A stretch of DNA of 10,048 bases from Syntrophomonas sp. UBA1368 (GTDB lineage Bacteria; Bacillota; Syntrophomonadia; Syntrophomonadales; Syntrophomonadaceae), in the NCBI GenBank assembly GCA_002305965.1, contig DBRM01000020.1:1-10048 (forward strand). The letters run 5' to 3'. Position numbers and translations under genes: made by a program. This document shows positions 1-5,531 of this stretch, piece after piece. The notes under the pieces were generated by a model that had not been told where the DNA came from, searched no databases, and saw only the letters and a program-made list of their open reading frames with translations. Positions within the stretch are counted from its first letter, which is position 1; each line of letters starts with the position of its first letter.

Positions 1-4
1 AGTT

Positions 5-33
5 ATATTATCATGCTCTTTGCTCCGTGTCAA
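5..33 (-). promoter_or_regulatory. Sigma-A type promoter pointing out of the left edge
   Basis: On the minus strand TTGACA (33-28) is separated by exactly 17 bases from TAATAT (10-5). This is a near-consensus housekeeping promoter. Its start site would lie at or just beyond base 1, so the transcript is outside the window. A short palindrome, GCGA-aaa-TCGC, lies just upstream of the -35. It is the second of two leftward promoters in the first 130 bases. Confidence 0.5.
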
Positions 34-98
34 GCGATTTTCGCTTATTATAGGCTAGAATAAATAGGTTTGTACATATTCAGCGCGGCACGTTTATC

Positions 99-127
99 AT
101 TATATAATGTTGTATTTTTTTTGACAA
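99..127 (-). promoter_or_regulatory. Sigma-A type promoter, upstream member of a leftward tandem pair
   Basis: On the minus strand TTGTCA (127-122) is followed after 17 bases by a perfect TATAAT (104-99). It lies about 90 bases beyond the terminator of the oxidoreductase operon, so it starts a new leftward transcript. No ribosome site or open frame follows before the window edge. The transcript is therefore either an RNA gene or a gene with a long leader. Confidence 0.5.
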
Positions 128-219
128 TAATTTTAACAACTAATTTTTAATTATATTTATGAATGCTTCCCTTTTACTAATATATTACTGTTAAACAGAC
201 AACCCCAGTTTTCTTTACT

Positions 220-242
220 AAAAAGGACGACTATTGCCGTCC
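220..242 (-). terminator. Intrinsic terminator of the 2-oxoacid:ferredoxin oxidoreductase operon
   Basis: On the minus strand GGACG (242-238) and CGTCC (229-225) form a stem, extendable by a G-U pair, around a short loop. Five Ts (224-220) follow. It lies about 35 bases after the ferredoxin stop codon, as expected for the end of this operon. Confidence 0.7.
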
Positions 243-276
243 CCCGTTAACCTATAGATTTGGATTTTGCCTTCGA

Positions 277-540
277 TTATTTATTTTTCACTTTAGGATA
301 TTTTTCAATGAATATTGCCGCATCAGGACATACCATCTCACAAATTAAACATGCGATGCAGCTTTCTTCATCCTTTGGTTCAACAATGGGAGTTCCATAT
401 ACACCAAGACTATGTGACCACCGCAACACATCGTTGGGGCATTTCTCTTTACAAAGCCCACAACCTTTACAATACTCTGGAAATATATGAAAAGCAGCTT
501 TATTCATAGGGGTTGATTTCGCTTCAATTGTTTTAGGCAT
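277..540 (-). CDS. Ferredoxin-type (2x[4Fe-4S]) delta subunit of 2-oxoacid:ferredoxin oxidoreductase
   Basis: An 87-residue small iron-sulfur protein with two classical cluster motifs: CKGCGLCKEKCP (Cys24, 27, 30, 34) and CIACLICEMVCP (Cys61, 64, 67, 71). In each, the fourth Cys ligates the other cluster and is followed by Pro. It should bind two [4Fe-4S] clusters and pass electrons from the TPP site of the beta subunit to free ferredoxin in the cytoplasm. The ATG at 540 overlaps the end of the gamma gene by 8 bases (ATGCCTAA), so the two are probably translationally coupled. A weak AAGGGG ribosome site precedes it. Met12 is an alternative start but has no ribosome site. A free ferredoxin is possible, but the operon position favours a subunit. 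In many four-subunit enzymes the ferredoxin gene comes first; here it is last. Confidence 0.9.
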   Translation of the reverse strand: MPKTIEAKSTPMNKAAFHIFPEYCKGCGLCKEKCPNDVLRWSHSLGVYGTPIVEPKDEESCIACLICEMVCPDAAIFIEKYPKVKNK

Positions 541-1120
541 GATTAAACACCCCTTCCCGCAGTGATTTAACCGCTAGTTCTTTCCCGATCTCCAGAGCTT
601 TAAAGTTGAGTGTTCTAAGTTCAGGGTTACTTTCGAACTTATAACCTAATTTATGTTCCAATGCTTCTTTAGCTGTCTCAAATTTAACCACATTGGTTAA
701 TCCTATTACTGCCCCCATAATAATAATGTTGAATACCCGAGGATGTAATTCATTATTAGCAGTATCGATGGCCGGTAGACCTATAATATGCTTAACTTTT
801 TTCGGTAGTTCATCAGGATTAATTTTAAAACTGGAGTCGTAAACAAATAACGTATTTTCATCAGAATAAGCGGCTGTTCTTGCAATCGCTCTTTCGCTCA
901 GAGCTAAAACCGCATCAGCTTTATTAAATTTCGGGGCTCCAATACGTGTATCACTGACTTGAATAAAAGCGATCGATACCCCACCGCGTTGCTCCAAACC
1001 AAAGTTAGGTATATAAATGGTTTGTTTTTTTTCATTATATGCAGCTTCCGCAATTATTTCAGCGACTGATTGCACACCCTGCCCGCCTTCACCCGCCAGG
1101 GCAATTTTAATTAAAGCCAT
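533..1120 (-). CDS. 2-oxoacid:ferredoxin oxidoreductase, gamma subunit
   Basis: This 195-residue protein matches the gamma domain of pyruvate/ketoisovalerate-type oxidoreductases. The N-terminus carries the glycine-rich motif GEGGQGV (residues 10-16), followed by FGLEQRGG around residues 40-47, both typical of the family. Its length suits a stand-alone gamma subunit, which in multi-subunit enzymes is a structural part contacting the CoA-binding region. The start codon overlaps the beta stop codon by one base (TAATG), preceded by a GGGGG-type ribosome site inside beta. This implies translational coupling and equal stoichiometry. No truncation or frameshift is seen. The substrate (pyruvate, 2-oxoglutarate or branched-chain 2-oxoacid) cannot be read from this subunit. 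Confidence 0.9.
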   Translation of the reverse strand: MALIKIALAGEGGQGVQSVAEIIAEAAYNEKKQTIYIPNFGLEQRGGVSIAFIQVSDTRIGAPKFNKADAVLALSERAIARTAAYSDENTLFVYDSSFKINPDELPKKVKHIIGLPAIDTANNELHPRVFNIIIMGAVIGLTNVVKFETAKEALEHKLGYKFESNPELRTLNFKALEIGKELAVKSLREGVFNHA

Positions 1121-1869
1121 TATTTATCCCCCTTCCCAAAAGGAGTCTTAAATTCCCCCACGGTAAAAAACTGTTCCATCTCGTCTTCGAGAAAATGCCA
1201 GGTTTGTTGTGCATTGGTCCTCCAGTTAGTAGGGCAGGTTGAAAGCACTTCCAAAAAGGAGAATCCATTTCCTTCTATCTGGTTACGTAAAGCATTGCGT
1301 AAAAACCTTCTCAACTGTTTATATTTTGAAACCGTAGCCCTCGCCACATAAGCACCATCAGGAGTAAGTTCACTAAGGAATTCTGGTCCTTTGGTGGGAT
1401 ACCCGGTTTTCTCCGGATCACGTCCATAAGGAGTTGTTTCTGTTTTTTGGCCCGGTAACGTAGTTGGTGCCATCTGTCCCCCAGTCATTCCATAATTCGT
1501 ATTGTTGACTAAGATCAAGGTCACTTTTTCATTTCGGACTGCAGCATTGAGCAAATGCTGGGACCCTATAGAATAACCACCTCCATCTCCCATATAGCCT
1601 ATGGTTATCAGTTGAGGTCTGGCTCTTTTGATTCCTACCATAACTGGTGTTGTTCTGCCATGATGTGTTTGGGTGCTGTCGCAGGCAAGAAAATCCCACG
1701 ATAGTAATGAGCAGCCTATATCACAGCCGAAAATTGTTTTGTCCTGAATGTCAAGTTCATCTATTGTTTCACCTAGAGCTTTCAGCACAATTCCATGCCC
1801 GCATCCGGGACAAAATTTATGCGGCTTGCTTGGCAAATACCATGATTTTGGTGTTGCGGGTGCAACCAT
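1120..1869 (-). CDS. vorA: 2-oxoacid:ferredoxin oxidoreductase, beta (TPP-binding) subunit
   Basis: A 249-residue catalytic subunit that binds thiamine pyrophosphate and Mg2+, decarboxylates the 2-oxoacid and passes electrons to Fe-S clusters to form acyl-CoA, reversibly. Visible features are the N-terminal CPGCGHG motif (residues 20-26), HGR (70-72), the TPP/Mg2+ motif starting GDGGG (94-98) and its closing part NNTNYGMTGGQ (122-132). Cys20, Cys23 and the conserved cysteines at 49 and 53 are candidate [4Fe-4S] ligands, as known for this family. The ATG at 1869 has GGAGG nine bases upstream. It lies 26 bases after the alpha gene and overlaps gamma by one base. Sequence style is closest to the VorA/KorB group. 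Substrate preference cannot be fixed from sequence, so the symbol is tentative. Confidence 0.92.
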   Translation of the reverse strand: MVAPATPKSWYLPSKPHKFCPGCGHGIVLKALGETIDELDIQDKTIFGCDIGCSLLSWDFLACDSTQTHHGRTTPVMVGIKRARPQLITIGYMGDGGGYSIGSQHLLNAAVRNEKVTLILVNNTNYGMTGGQMAPTTLPGQKTETTPYGRDPEKTGYPTKGPEFLSELTPDGAYVARATVSKYKQLRRFLRNALRNQIEGNGFSFLEVLSTCPTNWRTNAQQTWHFLEDEMEQFFTVGEFKTPFGKGDK

Positions 1870-1895
1870 CGTTAAATTCCTCCTTCTTTTAAAGA

Positions 1896-2984
1896 TTAAA
1901 TAATGCTTTTAATCTTTTGAATAATATCATAATCTATAATTCCCACACCTGGCATAAACAAGGTTTCAATAGGTAAGGTCTGTCCATAGATTTCGTATTT
2001 GACGATTCGTTCCAGCTGTCCCAAAGCAGATTCTGTAATTAATAGCTTTTTAGCATTGCTTTTTTCCAGTACAGCCAGCAACTGTTCACGAGGAAATGGT
2101 CTTAGCGTTATAGGTCTGAAAGATCCCGCTTTTATACCTTGCGCTCTCAATACCTTTACAGCATCTTCAGCAGCACGGGAAACAACTCCGTGGGAAATTA
2201 TAATAACTTCAGCATTTTCACAATTAAATTCACTATATTCGGTAATTTCCTGTCTAACCGAATTATAATCTGCATCATTTTTTAATACGACATCATATAG
2301 TTCTTCTTCCATGCTATAAATATTCCTCAAATGCTGCGGTTCTCTATCAGTACCTATATGACCTTCCAGACCAAGTAAAGGATAAGGTTTGATAATATCA
2401 ATCCCGCGTTCGGAAGGTTCATACATTTCCAGCGGTTCTCTCATTTTTGCCTGATATCCATCGCCTAATAAGTAAGTTGGAAATCTATATTTCCAGGCCG
2501 TATTAAATCCTTTAATCGTATAATCATAAAGCTCTTGATGAGTTGCAGTGGAATAAACAATCCTGTGCCCTTCTCCATTCCCACCATAACAAGTAAGAGA
2601 AACTTCCTGCTGAGAATATATTACAGTACCCGAAGAGGGGCCGCCGCGTTGCTGAATAATAGCAAAAAAAGGTAGTCGCATGCCTTCCGCCATACCAAAC
2701 GGCTCCTGCATCAGAACATTACCTGGACCTGCGGTAGCTGTAAAAGCTTTTATACCGCTCTGAATCGCCCCGCATACTGTAAAACCGGCCGATATTTCAT
2801 CTTCCGTTTGAAGAAATTCTTTCCCATATTTAGGAGCTAAACGCGTCCAATAATGCATTATTTCATTTTGTGGAGTAATGGGATACCCAAACATCATATC
2901 TGCCTCGGCAGCCAGACACCCCCAAGCTATCGCTTCATTTCCAGTTAAGAACGCTTTTTTCGTTTCGCCAATAACTTTTTGCAC
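1896..2984 (-). CDS. vorB: 2-oxoacid:ferredoxin oxidoreductase, alpha subunit (VorB-like)
   Basis: The alpha subunit (362 residues from the chosen start) carries the pyrimidine-binding half of the TPP site and the transketolase-like domains. The N-terminus reads LTGNEAIAWG, then FGYPITPQNEIMHYW, the usual opening of VorB/KorA proteins. TATAGPG, QRGGPSSG and a C-terminal domain ending near MPGVGIIDYD also fit the family. The frame is open further upstream to 3092, but that would overlap the NTPase gene by 83 bases and add residues unlike the family. The GTG at 2984 is preferred because GGAGG (3000-2996) lies 11 bases upstream and the protein then begins at the family's usual place. The gap to the NTPase stop is 25 bases, so the genes are co-transcribed. 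VorB enzymes typically act on 2-oxoisovalerate, but neighbours of this type also include 2-oxoglutarate enzymes. Confidence 0.9.
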   Translation of the reverse strand: MQKVIGETKKAFLTGNEAIAWGCLAAEADMMFGYPITPQNEIMHYWTRLAPKYGKEFLQTEDEISAGFTVCGAIQSGIKAFTATAGPGNVLMQEPFGMAEGMRLPFFAIIQQRGGPSSGTVIYSQQEVSLTCYGGNGEGHRIVYSTATHQELYDYTIKGFNTAWKYRFPTYLLGDGYQAKMREPLEMYEPSERGIDIIKPYPLLGLEGHIGTDREPQHLRNIYSMEEELYDVVLKNDADYNSVRQEITEYSEFNCENAEVIIISHGVVSRAAEDAVKVLRAQGIKAGSFRPITLRPFPREQLLAVLEKSNAKKLLITESALGQLERIVKYEIYGQTLPIETLFMPGVGIIDYDIIQKIKSII

Positions 2985-3009
2985 TAGAATTAACACCTCC
3001 AAAAAACCA

Positions 3010-3687
3010 TTACGACCATATTGCTTCCGGCATATATCTGTTAATAAATTTAACTGGTACCAGGAATTGATGTTTTTGCAATTCAGCAGCAAAATTTATA
3101 TCTGCTGCCATATATGCTACGGGCAAACTAAGTTCATTAGCGACTGCTAATATTTCTTGATTGCCTTCAATTATTATTTCAGCAGTGGTTTGATCCCCTA
3201 AGTGAGTGTTGGCAACGATAAAATCTATTCGGTCAAAACTATTTATATATTCTTTGATTCTTTCTCTGGAGTTAGTCATAGGGCGTGAATAATTTATTAC
3301 CAACATAACCTTTAACTCATCTGATTCATTGGCACCTTCAACGAGATTTAATGTGCGTGCTCCGTAAACACCGTAGCCAATATCGAGTATTATATCACCT
3401 TCATGTCTTAATGCCCATCTGGCTTTCGGGTTAAGCATTGCACCTGTTTCCCCCAGACCAAAAGCGTCTTTTGCAGAGAGACAAATCATATTGATACCAA
3501 AGCTCTCCAATTTCTCCTTTAATGACCTTAATGTATAAAAGGGCTCTACTGTATCCAGATCGACCAAAGTAACCCGCCGACCTTGCCTGGTTAGTTCGAG
3601 AGCCCTATTAATCGCTATTTCGCTTTTTCCGCTGGCATACTCTCCAACATATGCTTCCACCAATCTGGGTATAGGTTGTTCCGTCAA
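3010..3687 (-). CDS. P-loop NTPase leading the oxidoreductase operon, function unknown
   Basis: This 225-residue soluble protein has a Walker A motif, GEYASGKS (residues 15-22), in an N-terminal strand-loop-helix. It also has a ParA/MinD/CobQ-like second motif, VTLVDLDTVEPFY (39-51), and an acidic strand, GDIILDIGYGVYG (97-109). A VANTHLGDQT stretch (158-167) sits where related NTPases contact the nucleotide base. These features place it among ParA/MinD/CooC-type NTPases, but I do not recognise a characterised member. The start is TTG with GGAGG five bases upstream; no in-frame ATG precedes the Walker motif. It is the first gene after the promoter at 3741-3770 and lies 25 bases before the alpha subunit. 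A role in maturing, inserting metal into or regulating the enzyme is inference from position only. Confidence 0.8.
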   Translation of the reverse strand: MTEQPIPRLVEAYVGEYASGKSEIAINRALELTRQGRRVTLVDLDTVEPFYTLRSLKEKLESFGINMICLSAKDAFGLGETGAMLNPKARWALRHEGDIILDIGYGVYGARTLNLVEGANESDELKVMLVINYSRPMTNSRERIKEYINSFDRIDFIVANTHLGDQTTAEIIIEGNQEILAVANELSLPVAYMAADINFAAELQKHQFLVPVKFINRYMPEAIWS

Positions 3688-3740
3688 TTACACCTCCTGA
3701 GTACTTTTATTTAAAGACGTAGTTCAAAAAGATTATTATT

Positions 3741-3770
3741 AGTATAAATTAGTGTCTAATTATGCGTCAA
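3741..3770 (-). promoter_or_regulatory. Probable promoter of the NTPase-oxidoreductase operon
   Basis: On the minus strand TTGACG (3770-3765) and TATACT (3746-3741) are separated by 18 bases. The predicted start near 3734 leaves a leader of about 45 bases before the TTG start of the NTPase gene. It lies beyond the bofA terminator, so this operon is likely transcribed independently of the dnaX-recR block. Confidence 0.5.
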
Positions 3771-3808
3771 CAATTATATTAAAAATACACAATTATTACT
3801 CACATTTA

Positions 3809-3838
3809 ACTGTTTTATTTATATGGTATATACTGTTT
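3809..3838 (+). repeat. Direct repeat ACTGTTT x2, 23 bases apart, upstream of the operon promoter
   Basis: ACTGTTT occurs at 3809-3815 and 3832-3838 (plus strand), about two helical turns apart and about 40-70 bases upstream of the -35 box of the oxidoreductase operon. The flanks are also similar (TTTA/TATA before, T-rich after). The spacing and position fit an activator or repressor site, but the surroundings are so AT-rich that chance is quite possible. Confidence 0.25.
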
Positions 3839-3893
3839 AAATGTTTTCTAAAAATAATAATCTCATTGTGGCTATTTTAATGTAAATCAAATC

Positions 3894-3919
3894 AAAAAAA
3901 AAGCTATTAACAAGCTTTT
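3894..3919 (-). terminator. Intrinsic terminator after bofA
   Basis: On the minus strand AAAAGCT (3919-3913) and AGCTTTT (3905-3899) pair around a 7-base loop, and the T run continues to 3894. It sits 15 bases after the bofA stop codon. It separates the housekeeping/sporulation block from the oxidoreductase operon. Confidence 0.7.
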
Positions 3920-3934
3920 ATTTCATTATTATAT

Positions 3935-4201
3935 TTATGCCACTATAAATGAAAAGCAAATTAATAGCACGACTCCTGGAATACCCAGGAAACCAGCGAT
4001 TAATACTGTCAAAATATTGATTGGAATATTGATATCTATAAAGGCGCCAAAATAATTTGTCAATAAAAGCAGTGCCAGTCCTATTGCCGAGTTCAGCAAT
4101 AACTTCCACAGCAGTTTTATTGGTTTGATAGCAACCTGGGTAATTATGTAGATTACGATCACTAAAAACAAGGCGGCAATAATTACATTTAAAGATTCCA
4201 A
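3935..4201 (-). CDS. bofA: BofA-family pro-sigma-K processing inhibitor, membrane protein
   Basis: An 88-residue, very hydrophobic protein with predicted membrane segments at about residues 5-25, 33-48 and 60-87. The C-terminal signature IAGFLGIPGVVLL is typical of BofA. In Bacillus, BofA holds the intramembrane protease SpoIVFB inactive in the outer forespore membrane until a forespore signal arrives, which delays sigma-K maturation. The start is TTG at 4201 with GGAGG eight bases upstream. Length matches the family (about 85-90). The gene follows yaaL by 23 bases and ends the block, as in Bacillus. It implies an endospore-forming ancestry; the window cannot show whether the organism still sporulates. 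Confidence 0.85.
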   Translation of the reverse strand: MESLNVIIAALFLVIVIYIITQVAIKPIKLLWKLLLNSAIGLALLLLTNYFGAFIDINIPINILTVLIAGFLGIPGVVLLICFSFIVA

Positions 4202-4224
4202 TTGAACACCTCCTAATAAATATT

Positions 4225-4473
4225 TTATTCAGCGATCTTTCTCTTTATCTCTCTGACTAAAAAATCAAATCTTTTTTCCGCTGCTTTAATGTTTAGAACC
4301 GCTATTTCAACTAATTCTGGGTCTGAAACATTGCTAAAAATATTATAGGCTTGACTCAACTCTTCCCGAGCTTGATTGATTAATTCCTCCTGTTTTGCTG
4401 AATTTACTTCTGCTTCGGGATTCGCCACCAATAAATTCAGGATCATAGGAAACATCTTTTTTAGTGCACGCAA
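4225..4473 (-). CDS. yaaL: YaaL-like DUF2508 protein
   Basis: This 82-residue protein of unknown function has the DUF2508 pattern: an amphipathic, charged helical protein with QAREELSQAYNIFSNVSDPE (residues about 34-53), then an AAEKRFDFLVREIKRK stretch at the end. The short hydrophobic start is followed by two likely helices. The start is TTG at 4473 with GGAGG eight bases upstream; Met8 is an alternative without a ribosome site. It lies between recR and bofA exactly as yaaL does in Bacillus, which supports the assignment more than sequence alone. It is separated from recR by a small terminator, so its expression may be partly uncoupled from recR. No molecular role is established. Confidence 0.8.
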   Translation of the reverse strand: MRALKKMFPMILNLLVANPEAEVNSAKQEELINQAREELSQAYNIFSNVSDPELVEIAVLNIKAAEKRFDFLVREIKRKIAE

Positions 4474-4492
4474 ATTTTTTACCTCCTGAAAT

Positions 4493-4516
4493 AAAAAAAC
4501 TGTAGTACCCTACAGT
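4493..4516 (-). terminator. Short intrinsic terminator or attenuator between recR and yaaL
   Basis: On the minus strand ACTGTAG (4516-4510) pairs with CTACAGT (4505-4499) around the loop GGTA, followed by a run of Ts to 4493. The 7-bp stem is modest. It lies 29 bases after the recR stop, and the T run ends just before the yaaL ribosome site. Because no separate promoter for yaaL is evident, it may act as a partial attenuator of read-through rather than a full stop. Confidence 0.6.
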
Positions 4517-4545
4517 ATTTCTATTCCAGAATCAACTATTTAATG

Positions 4546-5139
4546 CTAAAATTCATGTCTCCCTTCGATCGCACGCCTTAAAGTTATTTCATCGGCATAC
4601 TCGATATCACCGCCTACTGGCAAGCCATGTGCCAAACGGGTTATTTTTATGTTATACTGGCTAGCTATTTGTGCTAAATACCTGCTGACAACCTCTCCAT
4701 CGATATCAGGATTCAGGGCCAGTACCACTTCCTGAATCCCGCCGGCAGCTAATTTAGCTTTAAATTTCTCCAAAGTCCTAAACTCCAGTTCGCTGTTATC
4801 CATAAGATTAAAATCCTGATTAATCACAAAATAACGGCCATTAAAACCAGTCTTTTCAATGGCAATAATATCAGAAGCTTCTTCGGCTACACATAAAATT
4901 CTGCTGTCACGCTTTTCATCAAGGCATAAAACACAGGGATCAATATCAGTCAAATATCCGCAATTAGAACATGGCGCAATCTTCTCCCTGGCTTCAATAA
5001 CTGCTTTGGCAAGATTTCGTGCCTCTGCTTCTGGTTCCTTTAAAATATACAATGCCATTCTTTGTGCCGTTTTGGGTCCTATGGAAGGAAGTTTCATTAA
5101 TTCATCAATGAGGTTTTCTAAGGGTCGGGCTAACCGCAT
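4546..5139 (-). CDS. recR: Recombination mediator RecR
   Basis: A 197-residue DNA-binding protein that, with RecO and RecF, loads RecA on gapped DNA. The order is: helix-hairpin-helix with LPSIGPKTAQRMAL (residues 17-30), a four-cysteine zinc finger (Cys57, 60, 69, 72), then a Toprim domain from ILCVAEEASDIIAIE to about residue 170. The C-terminus has the conserved HGLPVGGDIEYAD and ends EGRHEF. Length is normal. The oddity lies in the Toprim domain. Where most RecR have a Gly-rich SPLDGIGP segment, this one reads NQDFNLMDNSEL, and the usual NPTVEGEATA is NPDIDGEVVS. The frame is intact, so this is divergence rather than decay. The ATG at 5139 has GGAGG seven bases upstream. It follows ybaB by 47 bases. 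Confidence 0.95.
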   Translation of the reverse strand: MRLARPLENLIDELMKLPSIGPKTAQRMALYILKEPEAEARNLAKAVIEAREKIAPCSNCGYLTDIDPCVLCLDEKRDSRILCVAEEASDIIAIEKTGFNGRYFVINQDFNLMDNSELEFRTLEKFKAKLAAGGIQEVVLALNPDIDGEVVSRYLAQIASQYNIKITRLAHGLPVGGDIEYADEITLRRAIEGRHEF

Positions 5140-5186
5140 ATTATGCCTCCTGCAAAATGGGTAATAAAAAGTTTATAGCTCTGCTT

Positions 5187-5519
5187 TTATAATCCTGGTA
5201 TTTTTAACCCGCCTGTTATTCTAGCCATCTCAGAGGATACCATTTCTTGTGACTTCTTTATTCCTTCGTTAACTGCTGCAATGATCATATCTTCCAATAA
5301 CTCAATATCCTCTAAATCGACTGCATCAGGATTTATTTTTAAGGCGGTAATTTGTTGTTTACCGGTTATTCTTAGTGTAATTGCCCCTCCACCTGAAGAT
5401 GATTCTATTTCTCTTGCTTCTAATTCTTCCTGTAATTTACTTATTTGTTCCTGCATCTGCTTAGCTTGTTTAAGCATTTTAGACATTGAACCGCCGCCCA
5501 TCCCAGGGTTAAATACCAT
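5187..5519 (-). CDS. ybaB: YbaB/EbfC-family nucleoid-associated protein
   Basis: A 110-residue DNA-binding protein of the YbaB/EbfC family, which forms tweezer-like dimers and binds DNA with little specificity. The N-terminus is Gly/Met-rich (NPGMGGGSMSKMLKQAKQMQ), followed by a coiled-coil-like helix rich in Gln, Glu and Leu (residues about 14-38). A beta region follows around SSGGGAITLRITGKQQI, and the C-terminus contains KKSQEMVSSEMARITGGL, the usual family ending. The start ATG at 5519 has AAGGAGG seven bases upstream, and this ribosome site overlaps the dnaX stop codon. The dnaX-ybaB-recR order is widely conserved, and the three are almost certainly co-transcribed. Confidence 0.95.
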   Translation of the reverse strand: MVFNPGMGGGSMSKMLKQAKQMQEQISKLQEELEAREIESSSGGGAITLRITGKQQITALKINPDAVDLEDIELLEDMIIAAVNEGIKKSQEMVSSEMARITGGLKIPGL

Positions 5520-5531
5520 AAGATCTCCTCC

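Noticed and set aside
121..152. Plus-strand TTGACA followed by T/A-rich -10-like sequence
   Set aside because: No acceptable -10 at 16-18 bases, and no plus-strand gene lies downstream. The same bases form a better minus-strand promoter.
2985..3092. Longer N-terminus for the alpha subunit overlapping the NTPase gene
   Set aside because: The added 36 residues do not resemble VorB/KorA, and a ribosome site supports the GTG at 2984.
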